The position numbers and the translations under genes were made by a program. From Kosakonia oryziphila (lineage in GTDB: Bacteria; Pseudomonadota; Gammaproteobacteria; Enterobacterales; Enterobacteriaceae), in contig NZ_FMBC01000034.1 of assembly GCF_900094795.1 (NCBI RefSeq), positions 1 through 55,301 on the forward strand: DNA of 55,301 nucleotides. The letters are read 5' to 3'. Below the pieces are notes generated by a model, which was given only the letters and a program-made list of their open reading frames with translations, made no database searches and had not been told where the DNA came from. Each line of letters starts with the position of its first letter. The first letter of the stretch is position 1. This document shows positions 19,295 through 27,419 of this stretch, piece by piece.

Positions 19295-19465
19295 TTTTTC
19301 ACCTTGCTGCCGAACCTCTGATTTATAATATAAATCGCAAACATGTAATCAACCAAATATATCCATGTAACTAATATATTTTTTATTTACCCACCTTGCC
19401 GCTTCGCTATAATATGTGGCCGGATGTTTCAAAGAATGATAAATGATTTACACACAGGAGTGTTT

Positions 19466-19762
19466 ATGAGTGATATGACGTTTTGCCGTGGTTGCGGAAA
19501 GGAAATACATAAAGAAGCGGTGGCCTGCCCGCATTGCGGCGCGCCACAAAATATTGCCGGGAAGAAAAGCCGAATTTCCGCTGCGTTGTTCGCCTTCTTC
19601 TTAGGTGGTTTTGGCGCACACAAGTTCTATTTAGGGAAACCAGGACAGGGGATCCTTTATCTTCTGTTTTGCTGGACCTTTATTCCATCGATCATCTCTT
19701 TCGTCGAATTTATTATTTATCTGTGCAACTCCGATCAGGAATTTGCCCGTAAATACGGTTGA
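19466..19762 (+). CDS. TM2-domain protein with N-terminal zinc ribbon
   Basis: A 98-residue protein with ATG at 19466 and AGGAG six bases upstream; a TATAAT box lies at 19408-19413. The N-terminus is a small zinc ribbon ([20 protein letters not shown], two CxxC pairs). The C-terminal half is a TM2 domain: a first hydrophobic helix, the conserved [13 protein letters not shown] turn, and a second helix ([25 protein letters not shown]). It should sit in the inner membrane with the zinc ribbon in the cytoplasm. The function of bacterial TM2 proteins is unknown. The place between cueR and copA is suggestive of metal biology but may be chance. Confidence 0.88.
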   Translation: MSDMTFCRGCGKEIHKEAVACPHCGAPQNIAGKKSRISAALFAFFLGGFGAHKFYLGKPGQGILYLLFCWTFIPSIISFVEFIIYLCNSDQEFARKYG

Positions 19763-19851
19763 GTTTTACCCAGCCGGTAATAAACAAACCCTGCCTTGTG
19801 CGGGGTTTGTCGTTTATGGAACACCTGTCGCCTCTTTGCCATGATAAAAAC

Positions 19852-19882
19852 TTGACCTTCCCCTTGATGGAAGGTTTAAGCT
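19852..19882 (+). promoter_or_regulatory. CueR-activated copA promoter
   Basis: The -35 TTGACC (19852-19857) and the -10 TAAGCT (19877-19882) are separated by 19 bp, the overlong spacing typical of MerR-family targets. The spacer holds the dyad ACCTTCC...GGAAGGT, the CueR-binding palindrome. It lies 45-75 bp before the copA start. Confidence 0.9.
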
Positions 19883-19926
19883 TCATTTTACTCCGTATTG
19901 AAGCATCACAACCAAGGAGATTGACT

Positions 19927-22425
19927 ATGTCTCATACCATAGAACTAAACCTCGATGGTCTTTCCTGCGGCCATTGCGTTAAACGTGTCAAAGAGAGCCT
20001 GGAAAAACGCCCCGATGTTGAACAGGCGGACGTGACCATTGAACGTGCGGAAGTTACCGGCAGCGCCAGCGCTGAGGCGCTGATCGCGACCATTAAAGAA
20101 GCCGGATACGGCGCGAGCTTAAGCCACCCAAAGGCTAAACCGCTGGCAGAGTCATCACTCCCGTCGGAAGCACTGACAGCGGCCCCCCATGAGCTTCCGG
20201 CAGCCGACGACCTTGATGACAGCCAACAGCTATTGATCAACGGCATGAGCTGCGCCAGTTGTGTTTCCCGGGTACAAAAAGCTTTGCAGGCCGTACCAGG
20301 CGTGACGCAGGCACGGGTCAACCTGGCGGAGCGCACCGCGTTAGTCATGGGTAGCGCGCCCGCCGCTGAATTAGTCAGTGCCGTAGAGCAAGTGGGCTAC
20401 GGCGCTGAAGCGATAGAAGACGATATTAAGCGCCGCGAGCGCCAGCAGGAAACCGCGCTCGCCACCATGAAGCGCTTCCGCTGGCAGGCGCTTGTCGCGT
20501 TGGTGGTCGGCGTGCCAATCATGGTCTGGGGCATGATGGGTGACAATATGATGGTCACCGACAGTAACCGTGCCCTGTGGCTGTTTATCGGCCTGATAAC
20601 CCTGGCGGTGATGATTGTCGCCGGTGGGCATTTCTACTCCAGCGCGTGGAAAAGTCTGCGTAACGGCTCCGCCACCATGGATACGCTGGTGGCGCTGGGA
20701 ACCGGTGCCGCCTGGCTCTATTCGATGAGTGTTAATATCTGGCCGCAGTGGTTCCCGATGGAAGCCCGCCACCTTTATTACGAAGCAAGCGCGATGATTA
20801 TCGGCCTGATTAATCTCGGCCATATGCTGGAAGCCCGCGCCCGCCAACGTTCATCGAAAGCGCTGGAACGCTTACTGGATTTAACACCGCCAACCGCGCG
20901 GGTCGTCACCGACGACGGCGAAAAAAATCTACCGCTGGCAGAAGTACAGCCGGGAATGACATTGCGTCTTACCACCGGTGATCGCGTGCCGGTAGATGGC
21001 GAAATCAGCCAGGGCGAAGCCTGGTTCGATGAAGCGATGCTGACTGGCGAACCTGTGCCGCAGGAAAAAAGTATCGGCGAAAGCATTCACGCCGGGACGG
21101 TAGTGCAGGATGGTAGCGTGCTGTTTACCGCCAGCGCGGTCGGCAGCCACACCACGCTTTCCCGCATCATCCGGATGGTGCGTCAGGCGCAAAGCAGCAA
21201 GCCGGAAATTGGTCAACTGGCCGACCGTATTTCGGCGGTATTTGTGCCGGTAGTGGTCGCTATCGCGCTGCTCAGCGGCGCAATCTGGTACTTCGCTGGC
21301 CCTGCACCGCAAATCGTTTATACACTGGTGATCGCCACTACCGTGTTGATTATTGCCTGTCCATGTGCGCTGGGGCTGGCAACGCCGATGTCGATTATCT
21401 CCGGCGTCGGTCGCGCTGCGGAATTTGGCGTGCTGGTGCGCGATGCAGATGCCCTGCAACGCGCCAGTACGCTGGATACGATCGTGTTTGATAAAACCGG
21501 CACCCTGACACGCGGCAAACCGGAAGTGGTCAGCGTGAAAACGCTGGATAGCGACGATTCGGCGGCGCTGCGTCTGGCAGCGGCGCTGGAGCAAGGTTCC
21601 AGTCATCCGCTGGCGCGGGCGATCGTGGAAAAAGCGGGCAGCGATGCGTTGCCGACGGTGAATCAATTCCGCACGCTACGTGGACTGGGCGTCAGCGGTA
21701 TTGTCGATGGGCGCACTGTATTGCTCGGCAATCAGGCTCTGCTGGCAGAGCAGAGCGTGGATACCCGCGTGCTTGACGAGGAGATCGCCCGTCAGGCCAG
21801 TCTCGGAGCAACACCCGTGCTGCTGGCGGTTGATGGCGTCGCCGTAGCGCTGTTCGCTATTCGCGATCCGCTACGCGATGATAGTGTGGAAGCTCTGCAA
21901 CACCTGCACCGCGCCGGTTATCGTCTGGTGATGCTCACCGGTGATAATCCCATCACGGCCAACGCGATTGCTAAAGAGGCCGGGATTGATGAGATCATTG
22001 CCGGCGTTCTGCCTGACGGCAAAGCCGAGGCGATCAAAAACCTGCAACAGCAGGGTCGCCAGGTGGCGATGGTGGGTGATGGTATTAACGACGCGCCTGC
22101 GCTGGCGCAGGCCGATGTCGGGATCGCCATGGGCGGCGGCAGCGATGTTGCCATTGAAACTGCCGCGATTACCTTGATGCGCCATAGCTTGCTGGGGGTG
22201 GCTGATGCGCTGGCAATTGCCAAAGCGACGCTGCGCAATATGAAACAAAACCTGCTGGGGGCGTTTGTCTATAACTCGCTGGGGATCCCCATTGCCGCCG
22301 GAATTCTCTGGCCGCTGACAGGCACCCTGCTCAACCCGGTTGTGGCAGGTGCAGCAATGGCGCTCTCCTCCATTACGGTGGTCAGCAATGCCAACCGCCT
22401 GCTGCGTTTTAAACCTCGCCATTAA
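19927..22425 (+). CDS. copA: Cu(I)-exporting P1B-type ATPase CopA
   Basis: CopA pumps Cu(I) (and Ag(I)) from cytoplasm to periplasm. The 832-residue form (ATG 19927) has two N-terminal metal-binding domains with GLSCGHC and GMSCASC, eight membrane segments, the CPC transport motif (IIACPCALG), the phosphorylated aspartate in DKTGT, the SHPLA and GDNPIT blocks, and GDGINDAP. The longest frame reaches back to 19759 but across the CueR promoter, so that start is excluded. A CCCAAAG slippery site at 20127-20133 should also give a 70-residue copper chaperone (see separate entry). Confidence 0.97.
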   Translation: MSHTIELNLDGLSCGHCVKRVKESLEKRPDVEQADVTIERAEVTGSASAEALIATIKEAGYGASLSHPKAKPLAESSLPSEALTAAPHELPAADDLDDSQQLLINGMSCASCVSRVQKALQAVPGVTQARVNLAERTALVMGSAPAAELVSAVEQVGYGAEAIEDDIKRRERQQETALATMKRFRWQALVALVVGVPIMVWGMMGDNMMVTDSNRALWLFIGLITLAVMIVAGGHFYSSAWKSLRNGSATMDTLVALGTGAAWLYSMSVNIWPQWFPMEARHLYYEASAMIIGLINLGHMLEARARQRSSKALERLLDLTPPTARVVTDDGEKNLPLAEVQPGMTLRLTTGDRVPVDGEISQGEAWFDEAMLTGEPVPQEKSIGESIHAGTVVQDGSVLFTASAVGSHTTLSRIIRMVRQAQSSKPEIGQLADRISAVFVPVVVAIALLSGAIWYFAGPAPQIVYTLVIATTVLIIACPCALGLATPMSIISGVGRAAEFGVLVRDADALQRASTLDTIVFDKTGTLTRGKPEVVSVKTLDSDDSAALRLAAALEQGSSHPLARAIVEKAGSDALPTVNQFRTLRGLGVSGIVDGRTVLLGNQALLAEQSVDTRVLDEEIARQASLGATPVLLAVDGVAVALFAIRDPLRDDSVEALQHLHRAGYRLVMLTGDNPITANAIAKEAGIDEIIAGVLPDGKAEAIKNLQQQGRQVAMVGDGINDAPALAQADVGIAMGGGSDVAIETAAITLMRHSLLGVADALAIAKATLRNMKQNLLGAFVYNSLGIPIAAGILWPLTGTLLNPVVAGAAMALSSITVVSNANRLLRFKPRH
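20127..20138 (+). promoter_or_regulatory. Programmed -1 frameshift site in copA (CopA(Z) product)
   Basis: The heptamer CCCAAAG spans 20127-20133, just after the first metal-binding domain. A -1 slip changes CCA-AAG to CCC-AAA and then reads GGC and TAA (20136-20138). The product would be 70 residues: the first metal-binding domain alone. This is exactly the arrangement and length of the E. coli CopA(Z) copper chaperone made by ribosomal frameshifting. The heptamer and stop are seen; efficiency and a downstream pseudoknot are not shown here. Confidence 0.75.
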
Positions 22426-22438
22426 CCAGTCGATGTTG

Positions 22439-22463
22439 CCCCGCCGGGCAGGCGGCGGGGTTT
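22439..22463 (+). terminator. Intrinsic terminator of copA
   Basis: CCCCGCCG, loop GGCAGG, CGGCGGGG, then TTT, beginning 14 bases after the copA stop. Confidence 0.8.
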
Positions 22464-22515
22464 GCACCTTGCTGCCTGTCGCGTTAGCATGGAATTTTTC
22501 TCCCGGAAAGCGCGT

Positions 22516-23325
22516 ATGACTCTGTTTCAACGATTGAAAAACTTCTTTCTCGCGCTTTGTGTGCGCCGCTACCGCTGGCCGGCAATGGATATCACGCTGC
22601 CCGGCGGCCAGCATCTGCACCTGGTCGGCAGTATTCATATGGGCACCTATGGCATGTCACCGCTGCCGGAATTGCTGCTGCACAAACTGCGTCATGCCGA
22701 CGCGTTGATCGTCGAAGCGGATATTGCCGGATCCGATTCCCCTTTTGATAACCTTCCTCCCGCAGCTCCGCTCGAAGAGCGTCTGAATCCACAGATCCTG
22801 AGCCAGCTTGAGCAGACGTTGCAAACCCTTTCGCTGTCACGCGAGGAGTTTGAACAGCGCCCGGCCTGGCATATCGCGCTGGTGCTTCAGGCTACCCAGG
22901 CTCAACGGCTGGGGCTACGCCCGGAGTATGGCGTCGATTATCAACTGTTGCAGGAGGCCCAGCAGCACCAGATCAGCGTGCTGGAGCTGGAAGGCACCAC
23001 CAGCCAACTGGATATCCTGCGCCAGTTACCCGATGATGGCGTCGAACTGCTACAGGACACCTTAACGCACTGGCATGAAAATGCGCGCCTGTTACAGGTG
23101 ATGATGAGCTGGTGGCTGGAAACGCCGCCTGCCGCAGAGCTGCTCAGCTTACCGTCAACCTTCAGCCAGCCGCTGCATGATGTTCTGATGCATCAGCGTA
23201 ATCAGGCGTGGTGCGATCGCCTGTTCGCGCTGCCGCCGGGGCGTTATGTGGTGGCAGCTGGCGCGCTTCATCTCTATGGTGATGGCAACCTTCCGGCGCT
23301 GCTGCAACAACGGATGGCCCAATAG
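22516..23325 (+). CDS. ybaP: YbaP, TraB/GumN-family protein
   Basis: This 269-residue protein aligns with E. coli YbaP (264) throughout, including HLVGSIHMGTYGMSPLP near residue 40, DALIVEADI, and the C-terminal PPGRYVVAAGALHLYGDGNLP. Those two blocks with paired glycines, histidines and glutamates define the TraB/GumN family (DUF399-like erythromycin-esterase-type fold), thought to be metal-dependent hydrolases. No function is established. ATG at 22516 is chosen over an upstream in-frame start (22462) because the latter lies in the copA terminator. Confidence 0.9.
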   Translation: MTLFQRLKNFFLALCVRRYRWPAMDITLPGGQHLHLVGSIHMGTYGMSPLPELLLHKLRHADALIVEADIAGSDSPFDNLPPAAPLEERLNPQILSQLEQTLQTLSLSREEFEQRPAWHIALVLQATQAQRLGLRPEYGVDYQLLQEAQQHQISVLELEGTTSQLDILRQLPDDGVELLQDTLTHWHENARLLQVMMSWWLETPPAAELLSLPSTFSQPLHDVLMHQRNQAWCDRLFALPPGRYVVAAGALHLYGDGNLPALLQQRMAQ

Positions 23326-23404
23326 CGCAAGATGGTACTATTTTTGTTGCGGCACACAGGCGTATGCTTATGGCGTGAAATGACTGTGGTAAGAAGGATT
23401 TGCT

Positions 23405-23884
23405 ATGACTCCCGCCGTGAAGTTACTCGAAAAAAACAACATCTCTTTTCAGGTGCACACTTACGATCACGATCCCAACGAAACTAATTTTGGCGATGAA
23501 GTGGTGCGCAAGCTGGGGCTGAATGCCGATCAGGTCTATAAAACGCTGCTGGTGGCCATTAACGGCGATATAAAACACCTGGCCGTGGCGGTTACGCCGG
23601 TCGCCGGTCAACTGGATCTGAAAAAGGTCGCCAAAGCGCTGGGAGCCAAAAAAGTGGATATGGCCGATCCGATGGCCGCACAGCGCAGCACCGGTTATCT
23701 GGTGGGCGGCATTAGCCCGCTGGGACAGAAAAAACGCCTGCCGACGCTGATTGACGCCCCTGCGCAGGAATTCGCCTCTATTTACGTTTCTGGCGGCAAG
23801 CGCGGGCTGGATATTGAACTGGCGGCGAGCGATCTGGCAAAAATGCTGGACGCGAAATTTGCCGATATCGCCCGCCGTGATTAA
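23405..23884 (+). CDS. ybaK: Cys-tRNA(Pro)/Cys-tRNA(Cys) deacylase YbaK
   Basis: YbaK is a free-standing editing factor that removes cysteine from mischarged tRNA-Pro. Its 159 residues match E. coli. The INS-domain fold is marked by [23 protein letters not shown] with the invariant lysine near residue 46, and by [21 protein letters not shown]. The preceding gap (23326-23404) is only 79 bp and lacks the ChiX small RNA that I would expect between ybaP and ybaK in E. coli. Confidence 0.96.
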   Translation: MTPAVKLLEKNNISFQVHTYDHDPNETNFGDEVVRKLGLNADQVYKTLLVAINGDIKHLAVAVTPVAGQLDLKKVAKALGAKKVDMADPMAAQRSTGYLVGGISPLGQKKRLPTLIDAPAQEFASIYVSGGKRGLDIELAASDLAKMLDAKFADIARRD

Positions 23885-23888
23885 CGTT

Positions 23889-24160
23889 TATACCCTAAAT
23901 AATTCGAGTTGCAGGAAGACGGCGACGCAGCGACAAATTCGTCGGGAACGAATTTGCCCAACCGAAGGTTGGCCTCCGGTGAGAGACAGGATGTCTCTCA
24001 GTAATCCCCGGGAGCTTACTTCAGTCCGTGACCGGGGTGAGCGACAAATCTGCCAGAAGCAGATTTGAACGCTGTAAGTAGCGGCCCCGAAGGGATAAGG
24101 CTCAGGGATGAGCCGAATAAAAAAGCCAACGCACATGCAACTTGAAGTATGACGGGTATA
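23889..24160. mobile_element. MITE-like enterobacterial repeat, complete copy
   Basis: A 272-bp non-coding element with imperfect terminal inverted repeats: TATACCCtaaataattcGAGTTGCA at the left, and at the right the complement of TATACCCgtcatacttCAAGTTGCA. The interior is made of nested palindromes (ACAAATTCGT/ACGAATTTG, CCGAAGGTTGGCC, GAGAGACAGGATGTCTCTC). No open frame of note crosses it. It lies between ybaK and ushA, flanked by TA on both sides. Related repeats starting TACCCTAAATAATTCGAGTTGCA are common in enterobacteria. A truncated second copy sits in ybaN (38238-38393). Confidence 0.8.
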
Positions 24161-24168
24161 TGAGCTGG

Positions 24169-25821
24169 TTACTGCCAGCTCACTTCCCCTTTCGGTTCGA
24201 ATGCAGCCGCATCCAGCGGCGAGTTTTTCTGAATAAACTCTTTCAGCACTTCGGCATCGATAAAACCAGTATTCACATAGCCCGCTTTATCATCAAGACG
24301 CGGATAACCGTCACCGCCGGTGGCGTTGAAACTCAACGTCGCCAGACGATACGTTTTCGCTGCATCAACCGGTTCACCTTTGATCTTCAGCTCGTTGAGC
24401 TTGCCATCTTTCGCGACAAAACTGACATTGGCGAACTGCGGATAAGCGCCGGAATCTGGCTTCATCTGCGCCACAGTGGTGAGATAATCTGTCAGCTCTT
24501 TACCGGTAAGCGAGACGTAAACCAGCGTGTTGCCGAACGGCTGCACTTTCAGCACATCTTTATAGGTGATGTCGCCCGCTTCAATGGAATCACGTACTCC
24601 ACCGCCGCTCATCACAGCCAGATCCGCATCAGTGCGTACCATTTGCGCAGTCAGAATCACCCGCGCCAGGTTGGTTTGCACAAAACGGACTTTACTGCGA
24701 TCCCCTTCCAGGTGACCAGTGGCGTTACCGATTTTCACCTCCAGTAGTGTTTTGCCTCTGTTCTGGAACGGCGTCAACAGCGACAACATCTGTGGGTTTT
24801 CGGCAATTTCCGGCGTGTAGAGTACGCGCTCACTTTTGCCGTTATCGTAGGTGACTTTCTTCTTCAGGTTGACCGGGATCAGCTGGTAGCGCACCAGTTT
24901 CATCTCACCGTTGCGGAACTGGAAATCAGCGCGGCCAACATATTTACCCCATTCATGGGCCTGCACAATCCAGATACCGTTCTGCTGATCGGGCGCACAG
25001 GGCGTTCCAGGCACGTAATCGACCTGCTTTTTGTTCTCGGAAGCCATGCACACGGGATCTTGTGAGTGACCACCCACAATCATCGCCAGTGCCCCTTTCG
25101 GCAGACTACGCGCCATCTCCACATCGCCCGGCGCATTCGAGCCGTGCTCGCCATTGTCATAATGGCCCATATGAGTGGTGGCGATGATCACGTCCGGTTT
25201 TTCGTTCTGCTGTAGCTCCTGAATCACCAGCTTCGCTTCCTCGGCAGGCTTACGGAATTCAATATCGGTGAAAAACTCCGGGTTACCGATTTTGGCGGTG
25301 TCATCAGTGGTTAACCCGATCACGGCAATCTTTAACCCCTGGCGATTAAAGATCATCCACGGCTTAAACAGGCGCTCACCGGTACTTTTTTGATAAATAT
25401 TGGCGGAGAGGAACGGGAACTTTGCCCACTTCTCCTGCTGACGCAACACGCTGAGTGGATTATCGAATTCATGGTTGCCGACAGCCATGGCGTCATAACC
25501 AATCAGGTTCATGCCGCGAAAATCCGGTTCAGCATCCTGTAAATCGGATTCGGGTACACCAGTATTGATGTCGCCGCCGGAGAGTAGCAGTACACTGCCA
25601 CCTTCGGTAGCCACCTCTTTACGAATGCCGTCCACCAGCGTCTTTTGCGCCGACAGCCCATATTCGCCGTAATCACTGCGCCAGAAGTGGCCGTGGTGAT
25701 CGTTAGTATGCAAGATGGTGACATTATACGTTTTGTCCTGTTCATATGCCTGCACCTGCCAGCTTGCCATGCCCATCGTCGCCAGCAGCGCCAACGTGGC
25801 GCTCTTTGGTAGCCAATTCAT
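24169..25821 (-). CDS. ushA: Periplasmic UDP-sugar hydrolase / 5'-nucleotidase UshA
   Basis: UshA degrades UDP-glucose and nucleotides in the periplasm so that their parts can be taken up. The 550 residues equal E. coli UshA. A signal peptide ends at about residue 25 (WQVQA|YEQDKTYN). The metallophosphatase domain shows LHTNDHHGHF, GGDINTG, VGNHEFDNP and TTHMGHYDNGEHGSN; the C-terminal substrate domain holds GGGVRDSI and the FNATGGDGYP aromatic loop. It is divergent from fsr. Confidence 0.97.
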   Translation of the reverse strand: MNWLPKSATLALLATMGMASWQVQAYEQDKTYNVTILHTNDHHGHFWRSDYGEYGLSAQKTLVDGIRKEVATEGGSVLLLSGGDINTGVPESDLQDAEPDFRGMNLIGYDAMAVGNHEFDNPLSVLRQQEKWAKFPFLSANIYQKSTGERLFKPWMIFNRQGLKIAVIGLTTDDTAKIGNPEFFTDIEFRKPAEEAKLVIQELQQNEKPDVIIATTHMGHYDNGEHGSNAPGDVEMARSLPKGALAMIVGGHSQDPVCMASENKKQVDYVPGTPCAPDQQNGIWIVQAHEWGKYVGRADFQFRNGEMKLVRYQLIPVNLKKKVTYDNGKSERVLYTPEIAENPQMLSLLTPFQNRGKTLLEVKIGNATGHLEGDRSKVRFVQTNLARVILTAQMVRTDADLAVMSGGGVRDSIEAGDITYKDVLKVQPFGNTLVYVSLTGKELTDYLTTVAQMKPDSGAYPQFANVSFVAKDGKLNELKIKGEPVDAAKTYRLATLSFNATGGDGYPRLDDKAGYVNTGFIDAEVLKEFIQKNSPLDAAAFEPKGEVSWQ

Positions 25822-25990
25822 GCTTCTCTCCCTGACTTCATTGATAAAAACCCGAAATTACAATGCTAAACAATAATAGACAAATATGTTTTCATCATTG
25901 CGACTTCCTTCAAAGCATCCACGCAGGTAATGTTAGTCGGATAACGATTACCGTTCTTCTTTCCTCTTCTGACAACACAACGTGGTATTT

Positions 25991-27190
25991 ATGGCAATCA
26001 GTGAAACGTCGCAGACTCCTCCGGTCGCGCGCACCTCGTTCGGTATTCTTGGTGCAATCAGCCTTTCGCACCTGCTTAACGATATGATCCAGTCGCTGCT
26101 GCTGGCGATTTACCCGCTGCTGCAAGCCGATTTTTCCCTGTCCTTTGTGCAGATTGGGTTTATCACCCTCACCTTCCAGGTAGCCTCCTCGCTGCTGCAA
26201 CCTGTGGTCGGTTACTGGACAGATAAACATCCGATGCCGTGGTCGCTGCCCATTGGTATGTGTTTTACCCTCAGCGGGTTGGTTCTGCTGGCGCTGGCGG
26301 GTAATTTTACAACGGTGCTGATTGCCGCAGCGCTGGTCGGTACCGGCTCTTCGGTGTTCCATCCTGAATCGTCGCGCGTGGCGCGGATGGCTTCCGGTGG
26401 CCGTCACGGGCTGGCGCAATCCATTTTTCAGGTAGGCGGTAATTTTGGTGCCTCACTCGGCCCGTTGCTGGCGGCAGTGATCATTGCGCCCTATGGTAAA
26501 GGTAATGTTGCCTGGTTTGTGTTGGCCGCCCTGCTGGCGATCGTCGTGCTGATGCAGGTGAGCCGCTGGTATGCAGCCCAGCACCGGGAGAACAAAGGGA
26601 AAAAGATTACTGGGGTGAATAATCCGCTGCCACGCAATAAAGTGGTGCTGGCGGTCTGTATCCTGCTGATTCTGATTTTCTCCAAATACTTCTATATGGC
26701 CAGTATCAGCAGCTATTTCACCTTTTATCTGATGAACAAGTTCGATTTATCCGTGCAAAACGCGCAGATGCATCTGTTTATCTTCCTGTTTGCGGTTGCC
26801 GCTGGCACCGTTATCGGCGGGCCTTTGGGCGATAAGATCGGCAGAAAATATGTAATTTGGGGCTCCATTCTCGGTGTTGCTCCCTTCACGCTGGTTTTAC
26901 CCTATGCCTCTCTGTTCTGGACCGGAATTTTAACGGTGATAATTGGTTTTATTCTTGCATCGGCGTTCTCCGCCATTCTGGTCTATGCCCAGGAGCTGTT
27001 ACCAGGGCGTATTGGCATGGTTTCCGGACTGTTTTTTGGTTTCGCCTTTGGTATGGGCGGGCTTGGCGCTGCGGTGCTGGGGCTGGTTGCCGATCACACC
27101 AGTATCGATTTGGTCTACAAAATATGTGCTTTCCTGCCATTACTCGGAATTCTGACGATATTCCTGCCTGATAATCGCCCACAACATTGA
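25991..27190 (+). CDS. fsr: Fosmidomycin resistance efflux protein Fsr (MFS)
   Basis: A 12-helix major facilitator protein of the inner membrane that exports fosmidomycin in E. coli. The 399 residues contain the typical MFS loop motifs GYWTDKHPMP (after helix 2) and GGPLGDKIGRK (after helix 8). The central block HPESSRVARMASGGRHGLAQSIFQVGGNFG is nearly identical to E. coli Fsr. ATG at 25991 is preferred to a GTG three codons upstream. The natural substrate is unknown. Confidence 0.95.
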   Translation: MAISETSQTPPVARTSFGILGAISLSHLLNDMIQSLLLAIYPLLQADFSLSFVQIGFITLTFQVASSLLQPVVGYWTDKHPMPWSLPIGMCFTLSGLVLLALAGNFTTVLIAAALVGTGSSVFHPESSRVARMASGGRHGLAQSIFQVGGNFGASLGPLLAAVIIAPYGKGNVAWFVLAALLAIVVLMQVSRWYAAQHRENKGKKITGVNNPLPRNKVVLAVCILLILIFSKYFYMASISSYFTFYLMNKFDLSVQNAQMHLFIFLFAVAAGTVIGGPLGDKIGRKYVIWGSILGVAPFTLVLPYASLFWTGILTVIIGFILASAFSAILVYAQELLPGRIGMVSGLFFGFAFGMGGLGAAVLGLVADHTSIDLVYKICAFLPLLGILTIFLPDNRPQH

Positions 27191-27197
27191 TTTCCTT

Positions 27198-27222
27198 GCG
27201 GCCAAAATCTCTCTTTGGCCGC
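27198..27222 (+). terminator. Hairpin terminator after fsr
   Basis: GCGGCCAAA, loop ATCTCTC, TTTGGCCGC forms a 9-bp stem eight bases after the fsr stop, followed by TGCTTTC. The remaining bases to 27419 are AT-rich and should hold the ybaL promoter. Confidence 0.6.
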
Positions 27223-27419
27223 TGCTTTCTATTGCTTTTCCTTACCTGCCACGTGATTTCTGTTACAGATGACACTGTTGTGCTTTTTTTCCTTCCAACG
27301 CGTCATTTTCTTCATAATTCAACAATTATTCATAAACATACTGGCAAAAATTGTCATAAACTGTAACTCAGCTAGCGGTCATCGACCGCAGGTTTCACGC
27401 ATCAACGAAAGGAGACGGA

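Noticed and set aside
20929..21666. A 245-codon minus-strand frame inside copA
   Set aside because: It is antisense to the P-type ATPase core with its DKTGT and CPC motifs. It has no start signal and no recognisable domain.
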